A stretch of 64,000 nucleotides of DNA from Siphonodentalium dalli. Taxonomy: Eukaryota > Mollusca > Scaphopoda > Gadilida > Siphonodentaliidae. The notes beneath the pieces were generated by a model. It searched no databases and was not told where the DNA came from. It saw only the letters and a program-made list of their open reading frames with translations. Both the position numbers and the translations under genes were made by a program. Position 1 is the stretch's first letter. Each line of letters starts with the position of its first letter. Location: the NCBI GenBank assembly GCA_032622095.1, contig CP136068.1:183088796-183152795 (forward strand), read 5' to 3'. Of the stretch, positions 51,301 through 63,300 are shown in pieces.

Positions 51301-54300
51301 CAAATGCATCGTTTTCGACTGTGTTCCTGTGAAAAAAATATACGACATACAACCAAAGAATATGAATTTAGTTGTACATGCACGGATGGCCTTCGCGGTG
51401 TGTATGCTGTTAAATTAGTCACACCCGTTAAAACTGCCAAAACAGAAAGAATAGCAAAATTGACATATTTATTTATTATACCTATAATAAACACCGCATA
51501 AATACTATGTCATTGTCGAGTTCGTACGCTGGGATATGTAAACACAGGCCAGGTTCTGTACGCTGGGATATGTAAACACAGGCCAGGTTCTGTGACATTT
51601 TTGGCGTTTGTTGACAACAGGTAATCTTGACAAATAACGGGTGGCTTAATCGGTTAGGGGTACCACTCCAAGCCGTTTCGCCCTCCAGCGCTGGCGACAA
51701 GGGTTCAAATCCACATGTTTCCATCCTGGAATTTGTAACTCGAAATCGTTATCTGGTGGAGTTGCCAGTTACTCGCCGATGGCCGGTGGTTTGCCGCACA
51801 TGGTTGACGAGTTTATCAGCCATTGAAATCACTGTTAGATTAGTCGCAAGTGTGCGGATTTCCTCCACCACCAAAACTGGCAATGTCGTGATATGGCCTT
51901 AGTGGCTAAAGCGACAATAAACCCCAATCAATCAATGACAAATAACATGCCAATTAGGCGATAGTTATGATGGTATAAGAACAACGTGTGTCCAAATCTT
52001 TGTGTTTTTGTCTTGTGGTTTTAACCGATGTGTCTATTTTAACAGCAACACCCACCGCGAAAGCCGTCCGCTCCTTTCAACTATTTAAATAGTTGTTGTC
52101 GCCCCTCTAAAACAACGAATATTACGTTAACAACAAAATGCATATACAATTTAATATTAAGCATAATATTGTCAAACGTCTCGATCAAAATTTGTTATTC
52201 TATAGACGGTTTAAAACAAACAAATAGCCTCAAACCGTGAATACATATCCAAACTGTTGTCACGGACATATCAACAGTGATGTGCGTTAGGGAATTCTAC
52301 CCATAACGTTTGAGAAACGTTTGCACTGGTTGGACATTTCATGCACCGAACAAAGTTAGCACTTTCAGACATGAAAGACGGTGAGATTGTTCTGGTTTTC
52401 AACCAATATTTAGTGCGAGCAAATAGCTGTTTCTAGACATATAGGTCCGAATCGGCATCTCTGGTTTAGACTAGGTTTTATTCTAGACCTGGTTTTACTC
52501 TAGTTTAAACTAGGTTTGATTAGGAGTAAAACTTGGTTTTATTGTAGTAAAACTAGGTTTTACGGGACTAAACTAGGTGTTAGTGTAGTTAAACCCAGTT
52601 TTGTGATAAACTCGGTTTTAGTTTTTGGAATTCGATCTCAATTTCAAACTAGGTTTTATTGGCGTGATAAAGCTATAATATTATTGCTAAGTGTTTGTGG
52701 TGAATTGGCGATATAACGATCAGAAGACGATGGTCCATGTTTGATTTATCCGTTTCATACGTCTCGTAAATATACGTTCAGATATGGTACTCACAGAATG
52801 GCCAGCGCCCTTGACGATGACCCGGTCAATAAATATTAGGTCGAAACAATGATGGAGCCGCCGAATAAAGCGTGTGATATACCACTTTTGCGGTTAAATG
52901 ATGGACATTTATAATTATGGAATAGCGATATAGTTAGCCATTCATTGTCGGGCGTCGACCAGAGGTGATGTAACCTGCTGTGTCAGACTTTTAGGTAGAA
53001 AAGGGTTTCATTTACATACACTAGAAAAAACATCAAATGTTAAAGCACCCTACTCCAGGTTTTACTAAAACCTAGTTTGGTGGGTTTTATTTTTCGGTCG
53101 ATTGTTTTCGCCCAGTATTGATGTTGTTTCTTCGCGTATATGGGAGTGTTTCTTTTGAATTGCTTGGGCGTTTGTCAATCAATGTGCATGCAGGAGAGTC
53201 TTAGTGGAATTCGGGGGAGGCGATGTCGGTAGTTGAGATAACTTCAAACAAAATATGTGCCAGTGTGATGGATAGATTCTTGCTATATAATTATGTTTGT
53301 TTGCAATTCGCTCGTTTGGATGTCGCTTTGTCGACTAAGAGCATGGAGGGATCGGACTGATCAGTTTGACACGTTAGACACGAACATGACTTTTGGAGCT
53401 GATTCCTTGTTTACAACGGCATGGGTAATTTCGACCTATCCAAAAATTGGAATTTCCTTTTTAGCTGTTCAAAGTTATATATTTTTGCTATTTAACTTTG
53501 TTTTGGTGTTTACGTTAAATTTTTGTTCCAAATTTCTATAAACCGCTCCTGTATCATGCCTCACAATTTCTTTTATCATGATAGACGAGGAAACAGTACC
53601 TGTACAAATTGGGCATAGAACATAAAACATCCCCACGTCTTTAAAATGTTTTACAGCTACTCCCCTCTTGCATCGCGATATACATACACACATGCTATAC
53701 TGATATCATGTGGAAACTTTATATGTAACGACGGAATAACAAACGTTCTACTGTCCTGTATTCCTCTGTTTACTTATATATATAGCGGTGAGTTTTACAA
53801 TTTTCGGTTGTCAGTTGACGCCTCGTACTGGTTTTACCTGTCAGTCCGAGGTGCCGGTGTGGCGGTGTACAGCCTGTTCTAAGTTATTAGACCCGACATC
53901 CACTTTGTCATAATTGGCATAAACCCTATGAATTTCAAAAGCAATGGTTGTATTTATAGTGTAAATATGACAATGTGTGAGTGTGACTGACACGGTGAAC
54001 TTTGAACACTTCTTACATTCCGGTGTTAGAAGTATCAAATATAATTGTCAGAAAAATATGGTGTGTGGCTTTTCAAATGGATTCTTGAAATTACTATCTA
54101 TAACTTAGAAGTGTAAAGGCATATCAAAGACTTGTGAGGGAATAATGTTTTTGTATAGAATTAACGCTCCTGTGTGAACCATGTTTAAAAGTAATTTGAT
54201 TCCGAAGTCAGTATGTTTATACCACATAGCACACTGGATGGTAGAGCTTGAGCCTTTGGCTGGTTGCATGTGATATGATCGCGAAATGTGGGGTGGCGAG

Positions 54301-57300
54301 TAATAGTGGCTGCGTCAATAATATTGACCACATTCTAGAGTGTAATAAACGTGTTTTATGCATAAATTGTCATCCATATTTTAAATTCCCATGACGTCAC
54401 GCTACCGGGAATTGCTGGGATATGAACACAACTAACCAAAAATCCTGAACAAAGTTGTAAGACACCCTAATCCATATCGCCATAACCCTGACGTATTCCA
54501 GGGTTAGCCCAGATGACAGTCTATTCAACCCCAACTTCGACCTGACAAACCTGCCAGACAATTCACGCCATTATTGTCAGTGCACCGACGAAGCCGGCGT
54601 AACGGACCAGATTTCAGACTTTAGCAGCGTCCACTGTAATGGGACGGACGACATTAAACTGTGCACTGAACAAGTGAACCCTAACACTGCAGTTCCTACA
54701 GAGGGTACCGGTGGCTGGCGGAATCGGGAGAAATTGACGGATTTTATTATACAATTCCAACCACAGACCTTCAACGGTGATATACCCGAGGTGAGTGTCA
54801 GGTCTTTACATGCTCATTAGGTGATATAGCTCCCGAGGTGAGTGTCAGGTCTTTACATGCTCATTAGGTGATATAGCTCCCGAGGTGAGTGTCCGGTCTA
54901 CATGCTCATTAAGTGATATAGCTCCCGAGGTGAGTGTCCGGTCTACATGCTCATTAAGTGATATAGCTCCCGAGGTGAGTGTCCGGTCTACATGCTCATT
55001 AAGTGATATAGCTCCCGAGGTGAGTGTCCGGTCTACATGCTCGGTAAGTGGTCCTTATATGTTATTGTTGCTGTTCGGTTATAACTGCATGAACAATTAG
55101 TTCCGTGTTTGTTGTGTAGTTGTATTTTAAGTACAATAAATTAACCACATACAGGTAGTTTATAAGCATAATCCAGGCAAATACGACCAAACACTGCCGT
55201 CATCGATACCAATATACGTTATAACTGTGCCAAGACAACCCCAGGGACATAACTTTCAACCCGGGAAGAAAACAGACAATCTCTAAGTCGCGGGGGCCGC
55301 TCGATTACCACACATATCAGCGCCTCTGTTGACTACACCAAGATTGCGAAATACTGGACACCGAAACAGACTATGCAGTACTCATACCCGACACATACAT
55401 AGGAGGATAATTGGGAAGTAAACAGAACGATTTTGGGATTGGCGAGACCAGATACTTCGCCAGGAAAAGCTACTGAAACCTAACGCAGCGTGATGGATAT
55501 GGAGAAGAGTCTAAAGAGCACACAGGAAAAACTACCCCGCTTGGTTAACGTAGGAACGCCCCAATTGACGCACCATGAAATGCGAACCGAGCCGGAATAA
55601 TACCGTTCCTGTATTTAGACACGGACGAATCGAGACCCGACACACAGTTCTAACCGACCTCCAAGATGTGACCAACGACTCTCGTGGCGCTACGAATACA
55701 GCTAGGATCTCCAGTCGGAAACATGGATAGGAATACAAGGTAAACATTACAATCTTGTATTTCTAACAACGCTACCCCAATGTGCCGACGAAGAAGCGAA
55801 GCAGACGACAGGAAGACGAACTCAACCGGAACTCAACCGAGCAGACGACAGGAATATAAACTCAACCGGAACTCAACCGAGTAGATGACAAGCAGACACG
55901 CCCGACCTATGAAGACGGAAGAAGACCCTAAACCGAGCAGACGACAGGAAGATAAACTCAACTAGGAGGAACCCATATGCCGATGATTGAACATTATTGA
56001 CTTTGTTATAATTAAATAATCAAACCGTTCTGATAATCTTAAGAGTTATATGTACCCGTATTGGCACATAACGGGTAATTTCCCCAGCACATTGGATATA
56101 TGGCATGGGAGAACATCTGTTAGCATATTATGACATGCATGTTTTATAAGTTACAGGGCGAGTTGTATCAATAACTTCTGTAAAATATATTTTTTTTCAA
56201 TAGCGCAGTTAATATATCCATGGTATCACATCTGAAGATACTGAGAGGCGACTAAATTGTTATTGACCCCTACTTGTTAATGAATAATATTGTGTATATT
56301 TTGTTCCGATGATGCTATTGAAGATGAAAACTACTTTCTTTTTAGAATGCAGTGCTTACCGCAAAACCACGTATCGAACTCATAAACCGTATGAAGACTC
56401 AGTTCCCAGACTTTGAAGGCATGACCCAAACTGAAAAGATTGTCAACATCTTATCCAACACTATTTCAAATACATGCGCTTCAATTTGGCATATGGTCCG
56501 AAGACTATTCTCCGCACGCCGCGACGCGCATCGTATCATACATCAATGAATAAATTAACCCTTTACCCAACAGAATGGCCCTGTGCCAATGCATTCTCTT
56601 ATATATGCGAGTCGACCATAGGTCGCCTCGCATATATAAAAGAATGCATTGGTTTAACACATTAAAAATTATAAAATTGTTAAAGAATGTAAGAAAAAAT
56701 GGTAAAAAGTGTTAAACAAAGATTTTTTTAGGCCAATGCATTCTGTTAGTGTTATATATGCGAGGCGACCTATGGTCGACTCGCATATATAAGAGAATGC
56801 GTTGGCACAGGGCATAACTGTAACCATCACAATGTGGTCAATGAGCCGGTTCCAATGATATCCATATGTGTATGGTTTTATTGAAACAGACCCAAGATAA
56901 TTTAGGCTGTTGCAGCTTTATTTGGTCGTTTTTGGCCCGTTTGTTGGGTAAAGGGTTAATGACAGACCAGACGATCCTATGCACATTCAGATTTACTGGG
57001 GTTATACATTACCTTCTATTAATATCATTTATTATACTGTTCAATACACAATGTACATATATATGTTATTATGTATGTTTACTGTCCTTATAATGATGTT
57101 TTGTCAATTGAACTTATTTGATATGTCCACTATACGTTAACATGTTCCATCTTGTGATGAACAAAGACATTGGCTTTTGAAAAGTTGACTCTTGCCGTCT
57201 CGTTACTGTTCATTCAAGTATGTGTACACTTACCATAGCATTAGCAATATGTTAATTTGTATTAGTCGCATATAATATACTATCTTCTTACATGTCCATC

Positions 57301-60300
57301 ACATTGTGATCGCTATATCTGAAAATATCCTCACAATATCATGATAGGCTCTTACTTGTTGTGTTTATGTGTTTACATTTAATTTTCGTCCCCATATGAG
57401 GTCCTGAATAGACCGGAAGTTGGTATGTAACGTTACTGGTCAAGGGTACGGGTCAAGGTCGAGTTTGGAATCCGCCCGACAATTTGTTCACATCAGTTAT
57501 GACACCTTGTTTATTAGTTGCGGGCGAAAATGCGACGTCCTTAATAAAGAGAGTTTAATCTATCAGTTGCTGTTCACACGGGGATATGATACAGGTCGGT
57601 TAATTCAAGGTAGTCTAGACTGTTATAGTATATGCTTTCGTCACTCTTATCTTGACATTTGTAAACTGCCGCAAGATAGCCTGCTCTGGACACCATTGGT
57701 GAAGAATCCACTACCATAGTCCAAGACAGGGGATCCTCTACTGTGGGACCCAGATACTAGCATCCCACTGATCATATATTATGGGTATCACGAACAAAAA
57801 AACTAAGAATTCAAAATCAACAATTGAACTCAGGGCAGTTACTGGTGAAAATTTCGGTCGAACTAGAACCTGACCATGTTGCTTTATATCTTCTATAACA
57901 CGAATGTCAGTTATTTACATGTGTATGGTTAATATTCGTCGACGATAATGCTATTGGTGTTTTGATTGCTAGTTGCCAGATTGGGGACCCACGTGGACAG
58001 AACAGACTGCCAGAGCTCACTGTACAGAACGTTTCCAGTTGTCCCAAGCGACGGGTCCGTGTTCACAGTACATAGGCATGACACCCGATGCGCGCATAGA
58101 AGATTGCATACTGGATATCAAGGTATTAACCAAACTTTCCTGATAATTAAAAATATATTTTCTCAAACTCGTTTAGAATTTCATTTCGAAATTTGGTCCA
58201 AGCGAATATGTGGCACAATATTTAAGATCGAACCACCAACTAGTTGGATTATATTCCCATTAATACTTTACATTTTTGGCATGCAGACTATGTTTAGTTT
58301 GGCTGTTACCGGATTTTATATAAATCGTGGATCTATACCAAACGCCCAAATGGAAGCAAATGTCACCCGAGTGAAATCAGATGTATTTCGCATGCGCATA
58401 TACTACATGTACACAGGCATACACAATGTTTATTTATCTAAATTATGCGCCGCCCCTTACGACGTCCGCGCTAAAAAGACTAAACACGTTAGCTCAACTA
58501 TGACTTTCCAAACAGAGGATGTAGGGAATCAGTGGTGATACAGAGCATGTAGGGAATCAGTGGTGATACAGAGCATGTAGGGAATCAGTGGTGATACGTT
58601 ACCACGTGTCTACATTTGTGGATTGTTGGATATACATCCACCTCTTCATAAAAATATACAGAAAACTTATGAATGATAGAACTTTTAAACGGTGTAGTTC
58701 ATATACCGATGTTGTTGGTAAAATAAATTTGATAATTATCTTCATTTAGAAAAACAACCATACATTAAGTATGGACTGAAGAGATCGAGAATGGTGGCAG
58801 TCGGTTGTTTTAGAATAGTCACACTATACTGTATGTACCGGACTGTTAGCAAATGATAGCACCAACGTTATACAAGCCTTGAAATAGGGTGACTGTCATT
58901 TGCAGAATGAGGTGCCCAGAGGGTGAATTTAGTGATGCAACCCCGCATAGCGGGCTAGCATTACCAAATTGACCCTCTGTGAACCTCATTCTGCTGAGAT
59001 GTTAGCAGAATGAGGTCCCCATAGGGTGAATTTGGTGATGCTAGCACGCTATGTGGGGTAGCACACCTAAATTCACCCTCTGGGGACCTCATTCTGCAAA
59101 TGACAGACACCCTATTTCAAGGCTTGACGTTATATGTGTTCTATGTATTTCAGTACATGGATGACACGTCTTATACTGAAGTGCATATCGACTCCTTTAA
59201 AAGCGAATGTCTGGATGAGGTTGAACGTACAGTAGAGCTGACTGTAACAGCATCGGGCATTCCGGGGTTATCCGTGTCGGAGTGGATTCAGGGACTGTTA
59301 TGTCCAAGCGACTGTAGCGGAAACGGACGGTGCGTGGGTGGTGAGTGTCAACCCAAACTATATTAAAGAACAACATTCTTGTGGAAGAAATGTTTTCTCG
59401 CCTGCTAAACTTAGAAAGATTTTCTTATTTTTGAGAAATTAAGAAAATATGCACATAAATATTATTATTATCCATCCCTTAACTAAGACTATTTCTGATT
59501 GCACAAAAACGCCACGTGATAATCCTGGAAGTGTGCAATATGACATTTTTATCGGGACTGTAACGTCACGAATTAACTCTATTGCGAAATGAATCTGTGA
59601 AATTGTGATGCGCGCGCAACAGTGGTGGATTTAGCAGTTCTTTCACTTTTTTTTCACTTCCGTGTTCACTGTTCCAAATCATGTTTTCCGATGATCAAAA
59701 TACAGACTTTTATACCAAGTACCAAAAATAACCACACAAGTTTTATTCCAAAAATTTGGATAAACATACAGATGGATACTAAAAATGTCATAAATGACTG
59801 TGTACAGTATGAGTTTTTCTTGTGCTCGTCCAGGTCGTGGTGAAAAGTCATATTGGACGAGACACAATATGTCTTTTCACCACAACCTGGACTCGTACAA
59901 GAAAAACGCATACGGCACAAAACATTGTATAATAACTTTATATTCACCCTATAAATATTTTCTTAATCGTTAGAAGTAATTTCTACGATTAAGAAAATAT
60001 TTCTGGTTATAATAATATTCCATCCAATTTCTCAGTGTGTTAGGGCTCCCAAGAAAACATGTTCTAGGTATAGAATACTGTTCTTAAACGCGAGAAAAGG
60101 TGGTTTAAACCAGGTCCAGCCGTACCACTGCTTAGCAGCAGTGTCTACATGTATATATCGCGGGGCGAAACAATCAACTTGCCTAATGCGGAGAGCTGCG
60201 TGTTATCGACAGCAAACATCGTCAACTACATGTAATATACTGGATCATGTTTATTGAAAGTTGACAAGGGAGAAGACCCCAGGCGTGTAAAGGGAGAAGA

Positions 60301-63300
60301 CCCCAGGCGTGTAAAGGGAGAAGACCCCAGGCGTGTAAAGGGAGAAGACCCCACGCGTGTAAAGGGAGAAGACCCCACGCGTGTAAAGGGAGAAGACCCC
60401 ACGCGTGTAAAGAGAGAAGACCCCACGCGTGTAAAGGGAGAAGACCCCACGCGTGTAAAGGGAGAAGACACCACACGTGTACAGGGAGAAGACCCCACGC
60501 GTGTACAGGGAGAAGACCCCACGCGTGTAAAGGGAGAAGACCCCACGCGTGTAAAGGGTGAAGACTCCACGCGTGTACAGGGAGAAGACACCACGCGTGT
60601 AAAGGGAGAAGACCCCAGGCGTGTAAAGGGAGAAGACCCCACGCGTGTAAAGGGTGAAGACCCCACGCGTGTAAAGGGAGAAGACCCCACGCGTGTACAG
60701 GGAGAAGACCCCACGCGTGTAAAGGGAGAAGACCCCAGGCGTGTAAAGGGAGAAGACCCCACGCGTGTAAAGGGAGAAGACCCCACGCGTGTAAAGGGAG
60801 AAGACCCCACGCGTGTAAAGGGAGAAGACCCCACGCGTGTAAAGGGAGAAGACCCCACGCGTGTAAAGGGAGAAGACCCCACGCGTGTAAAGGGAGAAGA
60901 CCCCACGCGTGTAAAGGGAGAAGACCCCACGCGTGTAAAGGGAGAAGACCCCACGCGTGTAAAGGGAGAAGACTCCACGCGTGTAAAGGGAGAAGACTCC
61001 ACGCGTGTAAAGGGAGAAGACTCCACGCGTGTAAAGGGAGAAGACACCACGCGTGTAAAGGGAGAAGACTCCACGCGTGTAAAGGGAGAAGACCCCACGC
61101 GTGTAAAGGGAGAAGACTCCACGCGTGTAAAGGGAGAAGACTCCACGCGTGTAAAGGGAGAAGACTCCACGCGTGTAAAGGGAGAAGACTCCACGCGTGT
61201 AAAGGGAGAAGACTCCACGCGTGTAAAGGGAGAAGACACCACGCGTGTAAAGGGAGAAGACCCAACGCGTGTAAAGGGAGAAGACTCCACGCGTGTAAAG
61301 GGAGAAGACTCCACGCGTGTAAAGGGAGAAGACTCCACGCGTGTAAAGGGAGAAGACTCCACGCGTGTAAAGGGAGAAGACACCACGCGTGTAAAGGGAG
61401 AAGACCCAACGCGTGTAAAGGGAGAAGACCCCACGCGTGTAAAGGGAGAAGACCCCACGCGTGTAAAGGGAGAAGACCCCACGCGTGTAAAGGGAGAAGA
61501 CCCCACGCGTGTAAAGGGAGAAGACCCCACGCGTGTAAAGGGAGAAGACACCACGCGTGTAAAGGGAGAAGACACCACCCGTGTACAGGGAGAAGACCCC
61601 AGGCGTGTACAGGGAGAAGACCCCACGCGTGTAAAGGGAGAAGACCCCACACGTGTACAGGGAGAAGACCCCAGGCGTGTAAAGGGAGAAGACCCCAGGC
61701 GTGTAAAGGGAGAAGACCCCACGCGTGTAAAGGGAGAAGACCCCACGCGTGTAAAGGGAGAAGACCCCACGCGTGTAAAGGGAGAAGACCCCACGCGTGT
61801 AAAGGGAGAAGACCCCACGCGTGTAAAGGGAGAAGACCCCACGCGTGTAAAGGGAGAAGACACCACGCGTGTAAAGGGAGAAGACACCACGCGTGTAAAG
61901 GGAGAAGACACCACGCGTGTAAAGGGAGAAGACCCCACGCGTGTAAAGGGAGAAGACCCCAGGCGTGTAAAGGGAGAAGACCCCACGCGTGTAAAGGGAG
62001 AAGACCCCAGGCGTGTAAAGGGAGAAGACCCCACGCGTGTAAAGGGAGAAGACCCCAGGCGTGTAAAGGGAGAAGACCCCACGCGTGTAAAGGGAGAAGA
62101 CCCCAGGCGTGTAAAGGGAGAAGACCCCACGCGTGTAAAGGGAGAAGACCCCACGCGTGTAAAGGGAGAAGACCCCACGCGTGTAAAGGGAGAAGACCCC
62201 ACGCGTGTAAAGGGAGAAGACCCCACGCGTGTAAAGGGAGAAGACCCCAGGCGTGTAAAGGGTGAAGACTCCACGCGTGTAAAGGGAGAAGACCCCACGC
62301 GTGTAAAGGGAGAAGACCCCACGCGTGTAAAGGGAGAAGACCCCACGCGTGTAAAGGGAGAAGACCCCACGCGTGTAAAGGGAGAAGACCCCACGCGTGT
62401 AAAGGGTGAAGACCCCACGCGTGTAAAGGGAGAAGACCCCACGCGTGTAAAGGGAGAAGACCCCACGCGTGTAAAGTTTGTTGGGATAAACACGTTGCCA
62501 TTTTTGAAAATCGTTTGCGTTTTATAAACCTGCTTACAAACTTTTATCAATCGGTAGCAAACAATATACACTGAAAATATTTTTGCCTAAAATGTCTGCT
62601 TAATAAGTTCTATAACACTGTTTTTGAGCGCATTCCGTTCATCGTTTGAGTATCGCGTACTCAACAATGCCAACTCATATCTGTTTCGAATTAAAAGTTA
62701 TGAAAACAATAACTTATTGTACAATTATGTACATCTATAACGGTAGTCATTAGGGTTATAATACACCAAAATACAAATTAGTAGAGTGATTTCCCTTGGG
62801 GCCCCCAAGCTAGGATCAGAATAACAAAATCCTGGCAGCTAAATGGTCAATGACACATGGATGAAAAGTGCACGAAAAAATGCACAAACGTGTTTCCCGA
62901 CGAGAAACATCAATATAGCCACATGGTGAACGGTTACGGCTGTCAAATTGGCAAATAATTTATGGGAGGGGTTGGTGTTTGTTTCGATGTCATTTGTTTC
63001 TCCATTTTAAGGGTAGTGTGACGTTTGTCAAAACTGCAGTGTGACCAGCGGGATTTGTTGACACTGAGGCCTATTCTATACATCTATAACGGTAGTCACT
63101 AGGAATGCTTAATCCACTGATGTACGACGATACGATACGATGTATTAGCTTATGTTGTCATGAATGTAAGGACATTGAAGCAATACAATACAGAACATTA
63201 TAATGCATAAAAGACGTGACATGCGCGGGTTTGTGGAGGGATTGGAGTCGCTGTGCACTTTCAATCGAAATTGTGGTGTGGTGCTATGGTGGTTTCAATG

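Larger units (their letters stand above)
51179..54501 (+). other. Intron 8
   Basis: Contains a two-copy 34-bp repeat (51,525-51,592), a young SINE (51,639-51,935) and a degenerate repeat of aaactaggtttta words (52.4-52.7 kb). 52.7-54.5 kb shows nothing recognised. Confidence 0.6.
54791..57972 (+). other. Intron 9 (with possible exon 10)
   Basis: Starts with the donor minisatellite. A GC- and purine-rich stretch (about 55,200-55,960) stands out from its AT-rich surroundings and has short repeats of gcagacgacaggaa and aactcaaccggaactcaacc. The candidate exon 10 (56,346) and a TTAA MITE (56.6 kb) follow. Confidence 0.5.

Noticed and set aside
51639-51720. Functional tRNA gene
   Set aside because: Boxes A and B are present, but the sequence does not fold as a full cloverleaf and continues into a SINE body and tail.
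57966-58538. 190-codon open frame over exon 11
   Set aside because: It is in a different frame from the VWDE-like exon, runs into intron sequence and has no recognisable domain.
60266-62476. CRISPR-like array
   Set aside because: The 24-bp units are contiguous with no spacers, and the context is an animal intron.
60222-62571. Three 750-780-codon open frames
   Set aside because: They are the products of one stop-free 24-bp repeat read in three frames; not genes.
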